Assembly (NCBI RefSeq): GCF_002102155.1
Contig: NZ_LQOU01000016.1
Span: forward strand, 1 to 64,000
Direction of reading: 5' to 3'
Length of the DNA stretch: 64,000 nucleotides
Source of the DNA: Mycobacterium europaeum
GTDB taxonomy: Bacteria > Actinomycetota > Actinomycetes > Mycobacteriales > Mycobacteriaceae
In this document: piece after piece, positions 19,416 through 29,274 of the stretch
Position numbering within the stretch: position 1 is the stretch's first letter
Layout: each line of letters opens with the position of its first letter
Notes under the pieces: generated by a model
What the model saw: the letters and a program-made list of their open reading frames with translations, nothing else
What the model was told of the DNA's origin: nothing
Database searches by the model: none
Made by a program: the position numbers and the translations under genes

Positions 19416-19910
19416 ATGACAATCATCCACACGCTGGCGCCGCGTACCGGCAGCCCACGGCGTCCGGTCAACGGACCGGTCCAGGGCCTTCGTTACGGCC
19501 GGGACGGGCTGGATCGTCTGCGCCGCCCCGGCCCGTCGCGGCCGGCGGGCGCGCCCGCGCGCTACCGCGGCACCGGCGTCGCGATGTCGGGCGCGCCGCA
19601 CCGCAGGCGGCCCGTCACGGTGGCGACCACGATCTGGCTGGCGCTGGCCGCCGGCGCGATCACCCTGTGGCTGGGCCTGGTCGGCAACGTCGGCCAGGTG
19701 CTCAACGGCGACTCCGGCAGCTCGGCTGCGCACTTACCGGACCGGTTGGCCGTCGTACGCGTCGAGGCGGGCGAGTCGCTGCAAGACGTCGCTCACCGGG
19801 TGGCTCCGGACGCTCCGGCCCGGCAGGTCGCCGACCGCATTCGTGAACTCAACGACATGAACTCGCCGAATGTGGTGGCGGGCCAGACGCTGATCGCCCC
19901 CGTCGGCTGA
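19416..19910 (+). CDS. chiZ: DNA-damage-induced cell-division inhibitor ChiZ (Rv2719c-like)
   Basis: 164-residue membrane protein: a basic, Arg/Pro-rich, disordered cytoplasmic N-terminus of about 70 residues, one membrane segment ([24 protein letters not shown]), then a C-terminal LysM domain ([37 protein letters not shown]...QTLIAPVG). In M. tuberculosis ChiZ halts division after DNA damage by acting on FtsI/FtsQ and the septum. ATG at 19416 has GGAGG 8 nt upstream. Regulation is by the RecA-NDp and SOS-like sites listed, making it part of the same damage response as lexA and recA. Confidence 0.92.
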   Translation: MTIIHTLAPRTGSPRRPVNGPVQGLRYGRDGLDRLRRPGPSRPAGAPARYRGTGVAMSGAPHRRRPVTVATTIWLALAAGAITLWLGLVGNVGQVLNGDSGSSAAHLPDRLAVVRVEAGESLQDVAHRVAPDAPARQVADRIRELNDMNSPNVVAGQTLIAPVG

Positions 19911-19996
19911 CACCCGGGCCTCGCCCGCGCAGGTGGGCGCACGGGTACGCTCGAAGTGCTGCGGTACCTGGTTGTCGGAACGGCGAAGGAGCGGTC

Positions 19997-20461
19997 ATGC
20001 ATTGTCCGTTCTGTCGTCATCCCGATTCCCGGGTGATCGACTCGAGGGAAACCGATGAAGGGCAGGCCATCCGGCGCCGCCGATCGTGCCCCGAGTGCGG
20101 ACGGCGCTTCACCACCGTGGAGACCGCGGTGCTGGCTGTGGTCAAACGCAGCGGTGTCACCGAACCGTTTAGCCGGGAGAAGGTCATCAGCGGGGTCCGC
20201 CGGGCCTGCCAGGGCCGCCAGGTCGACGACGATGCGCTGAACCTGCTGGCCCAGCAGGTCGAGGACACCGTGCGCGCCGCGGGTTCGCCCGAGGTCCCCA
20301 GTCACGAGGTCGGCCTGGCCATCCTCGGCCCGCTGCGCGACCTCGACGAAGTGGCCTACCTGCGGTTCGCGTCGGTGTACCGGTCCTTTGAGTCCGCCGA
20401 GGATTTCGAACGCGAGATCCAGGCGCTGCGCGAACACCGTCAGGTCACGACGCCGGGCTGA
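19997..20461 (+). CDS. nrdR: Transcriptional repressor NrdR
   Basis: 154-residue repressor of ribonucleotide reductase genes. N-terminal zinc ribbon with Cys3, Cys6, Cys31 and Cys34 (CPFC, CPEC), followed by the conserved [15 protein letters not shown], and an ATP-cone domain ([29 protein letters not shown]) that senses ATP/dATP. Length is normal. Located 86 nt after chiZ, in the usual lexA-chiZ-nrdR order of mycobacteria. Confidence 0.97.
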   Translation: MHCPFCRHPDSRVIDSRETDEGQAIRRRRSCPECGRRFTTVETAVLAVVKRSGVTEPFSREKVISGVRRACQGRQVDDDALNLLAQQVEDTVRAAGSPEVPSHEVGLAILGPLRDLDEVAYLRFASVYRSFESAEDFEREIQALREHRQVTTPG

Positions 20462-20466
20462 CCCCC

Positions 20467-20487
20467 GGCCCGCAGCGCCGGCGGGCC
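20467..20487 (+). terminator. Hairpin after nrdR
   Basis: GGCCCGC and GCGGGCC, 7-bp arms with a 7-nt loop, 5 nt after the nrdR stop. No T-run follows. Confidence 0.4.
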
Positions 20488-20512
20488 GTGCCGGTCCCCA
20501 TCCCCGCCCGGC

Positions 20513-20518
20513 TAGGCT
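20513..20518 (+). promoter_or_regulatory. Candidate -10 of the nitrobindin-like gene (leaderless)
   Basis: TAGGCT, 7 nt, then ATG at 20526; no ribosome-binding sequence between. Confidence 0.45.
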
Positions 20519-20525
20519 CGTTTTC

Positions 20526-21011
20526 ATGCCCATGGACTTGCATCCCGATCTCGACTCCCTGGCGCCACTTCTGGGCACCTGGGCCGGCCGGGGAGCGGGG
20601 GAGTACCCGACGATCGAGCCCTTCGACTACCTCGAAGAAGTGGTCTTCTCTCACGTCGGCAAGCCGTTTCTGGCGTACGCGCAAAAGACCAAGGCGGCGG
20701 CCGACGGCAAGCCGTTGCACGCCGAGACCGGCTACCTGCGCGTGCCGCAACCCGGTCACCTCGAGCTGGTGCTGGCCCATCCGAGCGGCATCACCGAAAT
20801 CGAGGTGGGCACGTATACGGTCAGCGGCGGCCTGATCGAAATCGAGCTCTCCACAACGGACGTCGGGCTCACCCCGACCGCCAAGGAGGTCACCTCGCTG
20901 GGCCGCTCTTTCCGCATCGACGGCGATGAGCTGTCGTATTCGGTGCGGATGGGGGCGGTCGGGCAACCGTTGCAGCACCACCTCGCCGCGGTGCTGCACC
21001 GCCAGCGCTGA
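20526..21011 (+). CDS. Nitrobindin-like haem-binding beta-barrel protein (Rv2717c-like)
   Basis: 161-residue protein of the nitrobindin family, a ten-stranded fatty-acid-binding-protein-like barrel that binds ferric haem and reacts with NO or peroxynitrite in homologues. The family hallmarks are the N-terminal GTWAGRGAGEYPTI motif and the C-terminal LQHHLAAVLHRQR, whose His supplies the proximal haem ligand. The crystal structure of the M. tuberculosis orthologue Rv2717c established the fold. ATG at 20526 or 20532 are both possible; they differ by two residues. Confidence 0.9.
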   Translation: MPMDLHPDLDSLAPLLGTWAGRGAGEYPTIEPFDYLEEVVFSHVGKPFLAYAQKTKAAADGKPLHAETGYLRVPQPGHLELVLAHPSGITEIEVGTYTVSGGLIEIELSTTDVGLTPTAKEVTSLGRSFRIDGDELSYSVRMGAVGQPLQHHLAAVLHRQR

Positions 21012-21030
21012 GCGCCGGGGCCGGCCGGGG

Positions 21031-21717
21031 TCAGTTCAGATGGCGGACACCGTCGTTGACGACGCGGCCGGCCACCCCCACCCAGCCCTCGGCGTTCCAC
21101 GTCGTCTCGATGATCGATCCCTTGCCCTGGGTGATGTGGAGGTCGCGGCTGAGATAGTCGGTGATGCGCATCGCCGCCGAGCCGGTCGCCTCGTCTTCCC
21201 GCACGCCGAGATTGGCGGCGAACACGCGGGCGCGCAGCGAACCGGCGGCCTGGTCCGTCCAGGCCCACAGGTAGTGCGCCGTGTCGTCGGGAAAATCCCC
21301 CGGGTCGGCGGCCAGAAGCTCGTCGGGCGAACCGAATTCGTGCAGCGCGACCTCGGGCGCCCACTCCGAGCGGGCGCTGATGCCGGTGCGGTCGTCGGCG
21401 TAACTCACCTGTACCAGGCCCGCCGACACCTGCAGCGTGTTGATCGGCGTACGGTTCTCCCGCAACCACCACGCCGCGCCGACCGTGGGGTGCCCCGCGA
21501 ACGCAATCTGGATCAGCGGGGTGTAGATGGTGGCGTGCGCGGTGGTTGACCCGGCGGCGGGAATATCGATGAAAACCGTTTCGCTGTAGCCCAATTCAGT
21601 TGCCAGCCGTTGCCGGTCCGCCGGTTCGACCCGGCCGGCATCCACGACGCCGAGCGGATTGCCGAAATTGCCGTCCCGATCGGTGAACACCCGCAACACG
21701 GTGACGTCGATACCCAT
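21031..21717 (-). CDS. PhzF-family isomerase-like protein (Rv2716-like)
   Basis: 228-residue member of the PhzF family (diaminopimelate-epimerase-like fold). Catalytic-type Glu46 in GYSETVF, plus [14 protein letters not shown] and [10 protein letters not shown], the two conserved PhzF blocks. True PhzF isomerises a phenazine precursor; mycobacteria lack that pathway, so the substrate is unknown. The start at 21717 ([12 protein letters not shown]) is the family start; a longer frame to 21750 adds non-conserved residues. First of three minus-strand genes with short gaps. Confidence 0.88.
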   Translation of the reverse strand: MGIDVTVLRVFTDRDGNFGNPLGVVDAGRVEPADRQRLATELGYSETVFIDIPAAGSTTAHATIYTPLIQIAFAGHPTVGAAWWLRENRTPINTLQVSAGLVQVSYADDRTGISARSEWAPEVALHEFGSPDELLAADPGDFPDDTAHYLWAWTDQAAGSLRARVFAANLGVREDEATGSAAMRITDYLSRDLHITQGKGSIIETTWNAEGWVGVAGRVVNDGVRHLN

Positions 21718-21763
21718 GGCCCGACTGTACGGCCCCGGACCCGGGCGCACCGATCAAGGTGGT

Positions 21764-22795
21764 TCAGGTAGCGCTGCGTTCGTCGGAGCCCATGGCGTTG
21801 AGCACGGCGACGCGGGTGGTCGCCGGGCCGCTGACGGCCTTCTCGCCGCCGCCGCTGCGGAGCAACGCGCGCAGGGCCGCCTGATCGTATTCGGCGGGTG
21901 CGGTGCCGTCGATGAAGCGTTCGACCACGTCGATGAAGCGGGCCGGGTCGTCGTGGAACGGAAAGTGGCCGGAGCCTTCGAAGATCTCCAGGCGGGAGCC
22001 GGGCATGGCGGCGTGAGCCATCCACGCGTGCCGAACGGGGACGACCACATCCTTGGTGCCCCAGACGATCTGCACCGGGATCGCTTCGGTCAAGTAGCAC
22101 CGGTCGAGCATGGTGACGATCTGGCCGCGCCAGTCCACCACCGCGCGCAGGGTCCGGCTGAAGGCCGCCGAGGCCGTCGGCTCCGGCAGGTCGTCGAGGA
22201 TCCGCAACACGTTGGGCAGGTCGCGCCCCAGCCCGGTGGATCCGATCGCCAGGCCCGCGATGCGCCCCGCCAGCTGAACCGCCGGCAGCACCAGGGGCAG
22301 CCGCAGCAGGGCGAGGGCCTCGCTGCCTATCGGCAACGAGGCCAGCCGGAGGGCGACGTTGACATCCTTGGTGACGCCACCGGCGGCGACCAGGATCAGC
22401 CGGTCGACCAAATGCGGGAACTGGTAGGCGAATTGCATGGCGACGCCGCCGCCCAGCGAATGGCCCACGACGGTCACCCGCTCGATGTCGAGCACGCTGA
22501 GCAGGTCGCGCATCCCGTTGGCGTAGGCGGCGACCGAGTAGTCCGCGCGTGGTTTGTCGGATCGCCCGTGGCCCAGCAGGTCGGGGGCGATGACGGTGAA
22601 CCGCTGGGCCAGCTTGGCCTGCACGGTATTCCACGTGGTGGAGTTGTCGCCGATACCGTGGACCAGCAGGATCGCGGGCCCGTCACCGGCGATCCGGTAG
22701 GCCCGCTTGTACCCGTGGATGGTGCGGAATTCCAGCCGGGGGGCGGCGACCTCACGCACCGGGCGGAGAGTGCTCTTGCGCTTCCGCTCGGTCAT
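21764..22795 (-). CDS. Alpha/beta-hydrolase (Rv2715-like)
   Basis: 343-residue alpha/beta-hydrolase. Oxyanion loop VHGIGDNSTTW near 45-55, nucleophile Ser113 in GHSLGG, acid Asp249 (WGTKDVVVP) and His277 (GSGHFPFHDDP) make a complete catalytic triad. A cap region at 150-210 is hydrophobic. Basic N-terminus (MTERKRKSTLRPVREV) with no signal peptide, so cytoplasmic. Substrate unknown; the orthologue Rv2715 is annotated only as hydrolase. Confidence 0.88.
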   Translation of the reverse strand: MTERKRKSTLRPVREVAAPRLEFRTIHGYKRAYRIAGDGPAILLVHGIGDNSTTWNTVQAKLAQRFTVIAPDLLGHGRSDKPRADYSVAAYANGMRDLLSVLDIERVTVVGHSLGGGVAMQFAYQFPHLVDRLILVAAGGVTKDVNVALRLASLPIGSEALALLRLPLVLPAVQLAGRIAGLAIGSTGLGRDLPNVLRILDDLPEPTASAAFSRTLRAVVDWRGQIVTMLDRCYLTEAIPVQIVWGTKDVVVPVRHAWMAHAAMPGSRLEIFEGSGHFPFHDDPARFIDVVERFIDGTAPAEYDQAALRALLRSGGGEKAVSGPATTRVAVLNAMGSDERSAT

Positions 22796-22840
22796 GTCGC
22801 CAACCTTGGTGTCGGGCCGGGATGCGGGCCGGGGGAAAGG

Positions 22841-23815
22841 TCAGGCCTGGTCGTCGTCGTCGCGCTTCTTCTCCGCCTGCTGGGCGAGGAATCGCTCGAA
22901 CTCTGCGCCAAGCTCTTCGCCGCTAGGCAGGTCCTCGTCTCTTGCTAGTAACGACCTGTTCTCCTGAGCGTCGATGAAGGCATCGTACTGGCGCTCGAGC
23001 GCGGTCACCACTTGAGCAACCTCCGCGCTCGCCTCGACCTGCTCGTCGATCTTGGTGCGGATGACCGCCGCCGCTTCGGTCAACGCCGTCAGCGGCAGCT
23101 CGAGCGACGCGATCTTGGCCACCTGCTCGAGCAACGCCTCGGCGGCGGCGGGGTAGTCGGTCTGCGTCAGGTAGTGCGGCACATGCACGGTGTAGCCGAC
23201 GACCTCGTGACCGTGCTGGGCCATCCGGTACTCCAGCAGGTTGGACGCGCTGCCCGGGACCTGGATCTCGGAGATCCACGGGGTGAACTCGGCGATCAAC
23301 TCCGGGTTGTTGGAGTGCGCCGTCATCGTGATGGGCCGCGTGTGCGGAACCGCCATCGGGACGGTGCCCAGGCCGATCGTCTGACGCACGCCCAGGCGCT
23401 CGGCCAGCAGGCGGACCGCGGTGATGAAGCGCTCCCACTTCAGGTCGGGCTCCATGCCGGCGAGCAGCAGGAACGGGGTCCCGATGGTGTCGCGCAAGGC
23501 GTACAGGCTCAGCTCGGGTTCTTCATAGCTGGTGAAGTGGTCGGTCTTGAAGGTCATCATCGGCCGCCGCGACCGGTAGTCGAGCAGTTCGTCGATGGCG
23601 AAGGACGCGACCAACTCGGTGTCCAGGGCCGCCTTCAGATGCGACGAGGCCAGCCGGATCGCGTGACCGGCGTCCGAGAAGCCCTCCAGCGCGTGCACCA
23701 GCACCGGGCCTCGACCGTCCGACGTCGACAGCTGCGGCGCGGGCAACTCGAGCTCGTACATGCCGGCCTGTCCCGGCTGGTAGTCCGGTTCCTGCGGATC
23801 CTGACCGTGAGCCAT
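22841..23815 (-). CDS. PAC2-family protein (Rv2714-like)
   Basis: 324-residue protein of the PAC2 family, related to proteasome assembly chaperone 2 and actinobacterial homologues of unknown role. Conserved blocks are VLVHALEGFSDAGHAIRLASSHL, LLLAGMEPDLKWERF, GLGTVPMAVPHTRPI and HVPHYLTQTDYPAAAEALLEQVA. The C-terminal 50 residues are charged and coiled-coil-like (ERFLAQQAEKKRDDDD). Start at 23815 (MAHGQDPQEP) is set by the GAGGAGGCGG ribosome site; the frame extends further upstream without similarity. M. tuberculosis encodes proteasome machinery elsewhere; a link is speculative. Confidence 0.85.
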   Translation of the reverse strand: MAHGQDPQEPDYQPGQAGMYELELPAPQLSTSDGRGPVLVHALEGFSDAGHAIRLASSHLKAALDTELVASFAIDELLDYRSRRPMMTFKTDHFTSYEEPELSLYALRDTIGTPFLLLAGMEPDLKWERFITAVRLLAERLGVRQTIGLGTVPMAVPHTRPITMTAHSNNPELIAEFTPWISEIQVPGSASNLLEYRMAQHGHEVVGYTVHVPHYLTQTDYPAAAEALLEQVAKIASLELPLTALTEAAAVIRTKIDEQVEASAEVAQVVTALERQYDAFIDAQENRSLLARDEDLPSGEELGAEFERFLAQQAEKKRDDDDQA

Positions 23816-24012
23816 CACCGACCGCCTCCTCTCGGGGATCTCTCCAGGGTGCCCTACCAGTGTCCCCCGAATCGGTGGGCGCCAATATCGAACAGCGGTG
23901 TGAAGTTCGCGTTTAATCCAGAAGAGAACATCGTGGGGGTGGCGAATGCGCCTTGCCGGCGGGTCTGGGGGACGCGACGCGTTGGAGTCGGCCCGTCGCG
24001 CAGGCGTCAGGC

Positions 24013-24867
24013 ATGATGACAGCGATGCGCGTACCGACCGTGATGCTGTGCCTGGTGGTCGCCGTGGCAACGTCAGTGACGTCGTGCAAGCGGCCGCCGG
24101 GCGATCGTGCGTCGGCTCCGCCGCCGCCGCCGCCTCCGCGAAGCGGTGCGCCGGCGCAACGGCTCAGTCAGCCCGAGCAAAAGCCCGAGCAAAAGGCGGT
24201 CGCGGGACCGGTGGACCCGGACAAGCGCGTCGGCGCCATCTTCATCGACGGCAGCCTTCTGCACGTGTGCACGGGGTCGGTGGTGCATTCCGCGGGCGGC
24301 AACCTGATGATCACCGCGGCGCACTGCCTGGCCGGGGCGTCCAAAATCACGTTCGTGCCGGGCTTCTCCGGCGACGCGCCCCCGCCCCCGACCGATGTGT
24401 GGAAGGCCGACGCGGTCTACCTCGACCCCCGCTGGACCGCCAGCAAGGACCCCAACGCCGACTACGCGATCGCGCGCATGAGCAACGACGCGGGAAGCTC
24501 GGTCGAGGCACGTGCCGGCCTGGCGCTGACGCTGGGCACGACCCCGCCGCCCGGTAGTCACATCACCGTGATGGGCTACCCGGCCGGCGTGGGCGGGGCG
24601 CCCATCGGATGCCAGGCCAGCACGTCGTTGACCGAGGCGGGGTTTCCCTCGTTTCCGTGCGAGGGGCTGGTGGACGGCACCAGCGGCGCCCCCTGGGTCA
24701 ACGGCACGACGCTGACCGGGGTGATCGGTGGTTTCGAGCGCGGCGGGTGCGCCGCAAACGTCTCGTATTCGGCGCCGTTCGACGCGCAGACCGCGCAGCT
24801 GCTGGCCCGCGCCGACGCGGGCGGCCCCGGCGACCCGATCCCGGGTGAGCCCGACGACAGCTGCTAG
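24013..24867 (+). CDS. Lipoprotein trypsin-like serine protease
   Basis: 284-residue exported protease. Signal peptide with lipobox VTS-C (Cys25), then a Pro-rich linker (nine Pro between 36 and 42 and after) and Gln/Glu-Pro repeats, then a chymotrypsin-fold domain: His104 (TAAHC), Asp150 (NADYAIARM) and Ser224 (DGTSGAPW) complete the catalytic triad. Cys pairs (86/105, 200/216) could form disulphides. Starts at 24013, 24016 or 24025 are possible. I recall no protease between the M. tuberculosis orthologues of the PAC2 gene and sthA (Rv2714 and Rv2713), so this looks like an insertion. Its stop overlaps that of convergent sthA by 4 nt. Confidence 0.8.
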   Translation: MMTAMRVPTVMLCLVVAVATSVTSCKRPPGDRASAPPPPPPPRSGAPAQRLSQPEQKPEQKAVAGPVDPDKRVGAIFIDGSLLHVCTGSVVHSAGGNLMITAAHCLAGASKITFVPGFSGDAPPPPTDVWKADAVYLDPRWTASKDPNADYAIARMSNDAGSSVEARAGLALTLGTTPPPGSHITVMGYPAGVGGAPIGCQASTSLTEAGFPSFPCEGLVDGTSGAPWVNGTTLTGVIGGFERGGCAANVSYSAPFDAQTAQLLARADAGGPGDPIPGEPDDSC

Positions 24868-26279
24868 TGGCGGAACTGGTTGAGCGCGCGCACCTTGTTC
24901 ATCACGTCGAGCGCGGCCACCTTGTAGGCCTCGGAGAACGTCGGGTAGTTGAACACGGCGTCGACCAGGTACTCGACTGTGCCGCCGCAGCCCATCACGG
25001 CCTGCCCGATGTGCACCATCTCGGTGGCGCTGGTGCCGAAGATGTGCACGCCCAGCAGCTTGAGATCATCGGTGGATACCAGCAGTTTGAGCATGCCGTA
25101 GGAGTCGCCGGCGATCTGGCCGCGGGCCAGTTCCCGGTACCGGGCCACGCCGACCTCGTAGGGGATCGCGTCCTTGGTCAGCTCGACCTCGGTGGCGCCG
25201 ACGTACGAGACCTCGGGAATGGAGTAGATGCCGATCGGCTGCAGCTCGGTGATGCCGTCGGTCGGCTCCCCGAAGGCGTGGTAGGCGGCCAGCCGGCCCT
25301 GTTCCATGGACGTCGCGGCCAGGGCGGGGAAGCCGATCACGTCGCCGACGGCGTAGATGTGCGGCACCTTGGTCTGGAAGAAGTCGTCGACGAAGATTCG
25401 CCCGCGGCCGTCGGCCTCCAGCTCGGCGTTGTGCAGGTCGAGGTGATCGGTCTGGCCCTGGCGCCCCGCGGAGTACATCACCGTCTCGGCGGGGATCTGC
25501 TTGCCGCTGGCCAAGGTGGTGACGGTGCCCGCCGAGCCGACGTCCACCGCCGTCACCTCCTCGCCGAACCGGAACGTCACCGCCAGATCGCGCAGGTGGA
25601 ATTTCAGCGCCTCCACGACCTCAGGGTCGCAGAAGTCCAGCATGTCGCTCCGCTTCTCCACGACGGTGACCTTGGTGCCCAGCGCGGCGAACATCGAGGC
25701 GTACTCGATGCCGATCACCCCGGCGCCGACCACCACCATCGAGGTGGGCAGCGATTTGAGGTCGAGGATCCCGTCGGAGTCGAGCACCCGCTCCTCGTCG
25801 AACTCGACGCCGGACGGCCGCGCCGGTCGGGTGCCGGTGGCGATGACGATGTATTTGCCGCTGACGGTGAGCTTTTCGCGTCGGGAGGGGTCTTCCACCT
25901 CGATGGTGTGCGGGTCGACGAAGCGGCCGTGGCCCAGCAACAAATCGATGCGGTTGCGCATCAGCTGGTTGCGCACCACGTCGACTTCCTTGCCGATCAC
26001 GTGCTGGGTGCGGGCCAGCAGGTCGGCCGGGGTGATCTTCTCTTTGACCCGGTAGCTCGCCCCGTACAGTTCGCGCTGGCTCATCCCGGTGAGGTAAAGG
26101 ACGGCCTCGCGCAACGTCTTTGACGGGATGGTGCCGGTTTGGACGCACACGCCGCCGAGCATCTGGCCCCGTTCGACGACCGCGACCGACTTGCCGAGCT
26201 TGGCCGAGGCGATGGCGGCCTTCTGCCCGCCGGGCCCCGAACCGATGACCACCATGTCGTACTCTTGCGCCGAACTCAT
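24864..26279 (-). CDS. sthA: Soluble pyridine nucleotide transhydrogenase SthA
   Basis: 471-residue FAD enzyme moving hydride between NADPH and NAD. FAD-binding GSGPGG at 13-18, NAD-binding [17 protein letters not shown], and the C-terminal dimerisation domain ([15 protein letters not shown]...[29 protein letters not shown]). The redox-disulphide of dihydrolipoamide dehydrogenases is absent: the region reads [18 protein letters not shown], with Thr in place of the second cysteine, as known for SthA. Convergent with the protease gene. Confidence 0.95.
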   Translation of the reverse strand: MSSAQEYDMVVIGSGPGGQKAAIASAKLGKSVAVVERGQMLGGVCVQTGTIPSKTLREAVLYLTGMSQRELYGASYRVKEKITPADLLARTQHVIGKEVDVVRNQLMRNRIDLLLGHGRFVDPHTIEVEDPSRREKLTVSGKYIVIATGTRPARPSGVEFDEERVLDSDGILDLKSLPTSMVVVGAGVIGIEYASMFAALGTKVTVVEKRSDMLDFCDPEVVEALKFHLRDLAVTFRFGEEVTAVDVGSAGTVTTLASGKQIPAETVMYSAGRQGQTDHLDLHNAELEADGRGRIFVDDFFQTKVPHIYAVGDVIGFPALAATSMEQGRLAAYHAFGEPTDGITELQPIGIYSIPEVSYVGATEVELTKDAIPYEVGVARYRELARGQIAGDSYGMLKLLVSTDDLKLLGVHIFGTSATEMVHIGQAVMGCGGTVEYLVDAVFNYPTFSEAYKVAALDVMNKVRALNQFRH

Positions 26280-26390
26280 GGGTAAACAGTAGAGCAGCAG
26301 AACTCACAGTGCCGGGTTCATGCACAGGTGCCCAATTACACCCGTTCTCGCGAGCGCCCGTTGACGGCGGGGCCCGTCACCGTGGTGCCC

Positions 26391-27446
26391 ATGACGACGC
26401 ATCGACCTGACTTCAAACTGAACCGCCCCGGCGCACTCATCGCCGCCCTGCCGGCCGTTCTCGGCTTCGTCCCCGAAAACTCATTGGTAGTGGTGTCTTT
26501 GGATGGTGGTGACCTCGGCGCGGTGCTGCGCGTCGACCTCTCCGAAGAACTCGCCGCCGGGGTCAGGCACCTCGCGGATGTCGCCGCCGCGGCCCGGCCC
26601 GACGCCGCGATTGCGGTCATCGTCGACGCGGAGGGGGCGCACTGTCCATCCTGTAACGAGGACTACCGGCAGGTGTGCGGCGCGCTGGCGAAGTCGTTGT
26701 CGGATCACGGTATCGAGCTGTGGGCGGCCCATGTGGTCGACCGCGTCGCGCTCGGCGGGCGCTGGCATTGCGTGGACGGCTGCGGTTCGAGCGGCCCGGT
26801 CGACGATCCCTCGGCGTCGCCGCTGGCGGCCGCGGCGGTGCTCGACGGCAGGCGGCTCTACGCGCGCCGCGCTGACCTGCAGGCCGTCATCACGCCCGAG
26901 GACGCGGCGCGCAGCGCCGGGCTGACCGGGGTGATCGAGCGGCAGGCGACCAGACGCCGGGCGGCCCACCGCACCGACCCGGACCGCTGCGTGCGTGGCG
27001 ACGTGCGGCTCGCCATGACGGTGGCGTCGCGTGCGGCCGCCGGCCAGGTGCCGTCGGACGCCCAGCTGGCGAAGCTGGCCTGCGCCCTGAGCGACGCGCA
27101 GGTGCGCGACATCCTCTACGCCCTGGCCGTCGGCGAGAACGCTGGCGAGGCGGAGTCATTGTGGGCGTTGCTGGCCCGCACCCTGCCTCCACCGTGGCGG
27201 GTGGAGGCCCTCGTGCTGCTCGCGTTCAGTGCCTACGCCCGCGGCGACGGGCCGCTGGCCGGGGTATCGCTGGAGGCCGCACTGCGTTGCCGGCCCGACC
27301 ACCGGATGGCGGGCATGCTGGACACGGCGTTGCAGTCGGGGCTGCGGCCCGAGGACATTCGGGAATTGGCGCTCACCGGCTATCGGCTGGCCAAACAGCT
27401 CGGTGTGCGGATACCGCCGCGCCGGTTGGGCCGCAGGGCGTGCTAG
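26391..27446 (+). CDS. DUF4192 protein (Rv2712c-like)
   Basis: 351-residue soluble actinobacterial protein of unknown function. Begins TTHRPDFKLNRPGALIAALPAVLGFVPENSLVVVSL, the conserved DUF4192 opening; the middle has a cysteine-containing segment (HCPSCNEDYRQVC...WHCVDGCGSSGP) that could bind metal, and the end is helical with TPR-like Ala/Leu repeats (LLAFSAYARGDGPLAGVSLEAALRCRPDHRMAGML). ATG at 26391 is the family start; the frame extends to 26328 without conservation. Convergent with ideR, 16 nt apart. Confidence 0.85.
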   Translation: MTTHRPDFKLNRPGALIAALPAVLGFVPENSLVVVSLDGGDLGAVLRVDLSEELAAGVRHLADVAAAARPDAAIAVIVDAEGAHCPSCNEDYRQVCGALAKSLSDHGIELWAAHVVDRVALGGRWHCVDGCGSSGPVDDPSASPLAAAAVLDGRRLYARRADLQAVITPEDAARSAGLTGVIERQATRRRAAHRTDPDRCVRGDVRLAMTVASRAAAGQVPSDAQLAKLACALSDAQVRDILYALAVGENAGEAESLWALLARTLPPPWRVEALVLLAFSAYARGDGPLAGVSLEAALRCRPDHRMAGMLDTALQSGLRPEDIRELALTGYRLAKQLGVRIPPRRLGRRAC

Positions 27447-27462
27447 CCCGACGGCGAGCGGG

Positions 27463-28152
27463 TCAGACCTTCTCGACCTTGACGGCGTGCGCCATCTCGT
27501 GCGGCAGGGTGACGTTCTCGTGGCCGGGGATGACGATGGTGACCCCGGCGGGCCCCGTCTCGACGGTCACCCGGGCGTTGGGCACGACGCCGGCATCCTT
27601 CAGACGGGTGATCAGGTCGATGTCGCCTTGCACGTGTTCGGTCAGCTGGCGGACGACGACGGCCACCGGCGAGCCGGGCGGCAACTCGGTCAGCCGGACC
27701 AGCATGGCTTCCTCCGCCCCGGATTCCGGGCCCACGCCCAGGTCCAGAAGCCCCGGGATCGGGTTGCCGAAGGGGGAGGTGGTCGGGTGGTTGAGCACCT
27801 TCACCAGCCGCCGCTCGACGTCCTCGCTCATCACGTGTTCCCACCGGCATGCCTCGGCGTGCACTTCCTCCCAGGGCACCCCGATGACGTCGACGAGCAG
27901 CCGCTCGGCAAGGCGGTGCTTGCGCATCACGGCGATGGCCAACGCCCGGCCCTTGTCGGTGAGTTCCAGGTGGCGGTCGCCGGCGACGTGGAGCAGCCCG
28001 TCGCGCTCCATGCGGGATACGGTTTGGCTGACAGTCGGCCCACTCTGCTCGAGGCGCTCGGCGATGCGCGCGCGCAGCGGCGTAACGCCCTCTTCTTCGA
28101 GGTCGTAGATGGTCCGCAAGTACATCTCGGTGGTGTCAACCAGGTCGTTCAT
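27463..28152 (-). CDS. ideR: Iron-dependent regulator IdeR
   Basis: 229-residue DtxR-family regulator, controlling siderophore and iron-storage genes with Fe2+ as co-repressor. N-terminal winged helix (LRARIAERLEQSGPTVSQTVSRMERDG), metal ligands all present: Met10, His79, Glu83, His98, Cys102, Glu105 and His106, and a C-terminal SH3-like domain. Lies downstream of sigB on the same strand, separated by a strong hairpin, as in other mycobacteria. Confidence 0.97.
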   Translation of the reverse strand: MNDLVDTTEMYLRTIYDLEEEGVTPLRARIAERLEQSGPTVSQTVSRMERDGLLHVAGDRHLELTDKGRALAIAVMRKHRLAERLLVDVIGVPWEEVHAEACRWEHVMSEDVERRLVKVLNHPTTSPFGNPIPGLLDLGVGPESGAEEAMLVRLTELPPGSPVAVVVRQLTEHVQGDIDLITRLKDAGVVPNARVTVETGPAGVTIVIPGHENVTLPHEMAHAVKVEKV

Positions 28153-28225
28153 TCAGCACCCTCCATCGACGCCGAGTCTACTTGGCCAGCTGCGTGAATG
28201 GGTGTAACGCTTCCCCGACAAGCAG

Positions 28226-28253
28226 TATGCCCGCCGCGTCCGCGGCGGGCATA
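28226..28253 (-). terminator. Strong hairpin between sigB and ideR
   Basis: TATGCCCGCCGCG and CGCGGCGGGCATA, perfect 13-bp arms around 2 nt (effectively a 4-6 nt loop), 26 nt after the sigB stop on the minus strand. Very stable, so likely ends the sigB transcript before ideR, though no U-tail follows. Confidence 0.75.
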
Positions 28254-28279
28254 CCGTCTTGCTACTAGTTCCGGGAGCC

Positions 28280-29239
28280 TTAGCTCGCGTACGACCGTAG
28301 CCGGTCGGCGCGCTCGCCGTGGCGGAGTTTGGACATTACGTCCCGCTCGATTTGCCGGACCCGCTCGCGGGAGAGGCCGAAGAGCTTGCCGATCTGGTCC
28401 AGCGTGCGCGGCTGGCCGTCGTCCAGGCCGAACCGCAGCCGGATCACCTGGTGCTCGCGCTCGTCGAGCGTGGCGAGCACGCTGCGGATGTCGGTGTGCA
28501 GCAGTTCGGCGATCACCGCGTTCTCGGCGGACATCGCCTCGGCGTCCTCGATGAAGTCGCCCAGCGGGGCTTCCTCCTCGGAGCCGACCGGCATGTCGAG
28601 GCTTACCGGGTCGCGGCTGTGCTCGAGCAGGTCGTTGATCTTCTCCACCGGGATGCCCGATTCGGCCGCCAGCTCCTCGTCGGTGGCCTCGCGGCCCAGG
28701 TTCTGGTGCATCTCCCGCTTGATCCGGGCCAGCTTGTTGACCTGCTCGACCAGGTGCACCGGCAACCGGATGGTGCGGCTCTGATCGGCCATGCCGCGGG
28801 TGATGGCCTGGCGGATCCACCACGTGGCGTAGGTGGAGAACTTGAAACCCTTTGTGTAGTCGAACTTTTCCATGGCGCGGATCAGGCCCAGGTTGCCTTC
28901 CTGGATCAGGTCCAGCAACGGCATCCCGCGACCGGTGTAGCGCTTGGCCAGCGACACCACCAGGCGCAGGTTGGCTTCCAGCAGGTGACGGCGCGCGGCC
29001 TCGCCGTCGCGCACCACGGCCTCGAGGTCGCGTCGGCGGTTCTCGCCGAGGCGCTTGCGAGTTTCGAGCAGATGCTCGGCGTAGAGCCCGGCCTCGATGC
29101 GCTTGGCCAGTTCAACCTCGCCCGCCGCGTTCAGCAGCGCCGTCTTACCGATGCCATTGAGATATACGCGCACGAGGTCCGCGGCGGGGCTTTGAGCATC
29201 CAGATCGCCATCAAATCTGCTCGTGCTGGCGTTCGCCAT
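28280..29239 (-). CDS. sigB: Sigma factor SigB
   Basis: 319-residue group-2 sigma-70 factor for general stress transcription. Regions 1.2 ([12 protein letters not shown]), 2 ([56 protein letters not shown]), 3 and 4.2 ([17 protein letters not shown] [12 protein letters not shown]) are intact; it lacks the long region 1.1 of SigA. Start at 29239 (MANASTSRF) has GGGAGGT upstream; the frame reaches 29311 but this would swallow the promoter. Nearly identical in core to M. tuberculosis SigB. Confidence 0.97.
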   Translation of the reverse strand: MANASTSRFDGDLDAQSPAADLVRVYLNGIGKTALLNAAGEVELAKRIEAGLYAEHLLETRKRLGENRRRDLEAVVRDGEAARRHLLEANLRLVVSLAKRYTGRGMPLLDLIQEGNLGLIRAMEKFDYTKGFKFSTYATWWIRQAITRGMADQSRTIRLPVHLVEQVNKLARIKREMHQNLGREATDEELAAESGIPVEKINDLLEHSRDPVSLDMPVGSEEEAPLGDFIEDAEAMSAENAVIAELLHTDIRSVLATLDEREHQVIRLRFGLDDGQPRTLDQIGKLFGLSRERVRQIERDVMSKLRHGERADRLRSYAS

Positions 29240-29274
29240 AGCGACCTCCCGTTCGGCTTGTACTGTCATTGAGT

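Noticed and set aside
27953..27975. TTGTCGGTG inside ideR as a RecA-NDp promoter
   Set aside because: The required TAnnnT at the fixed distance is missing and it lies within the coding region.
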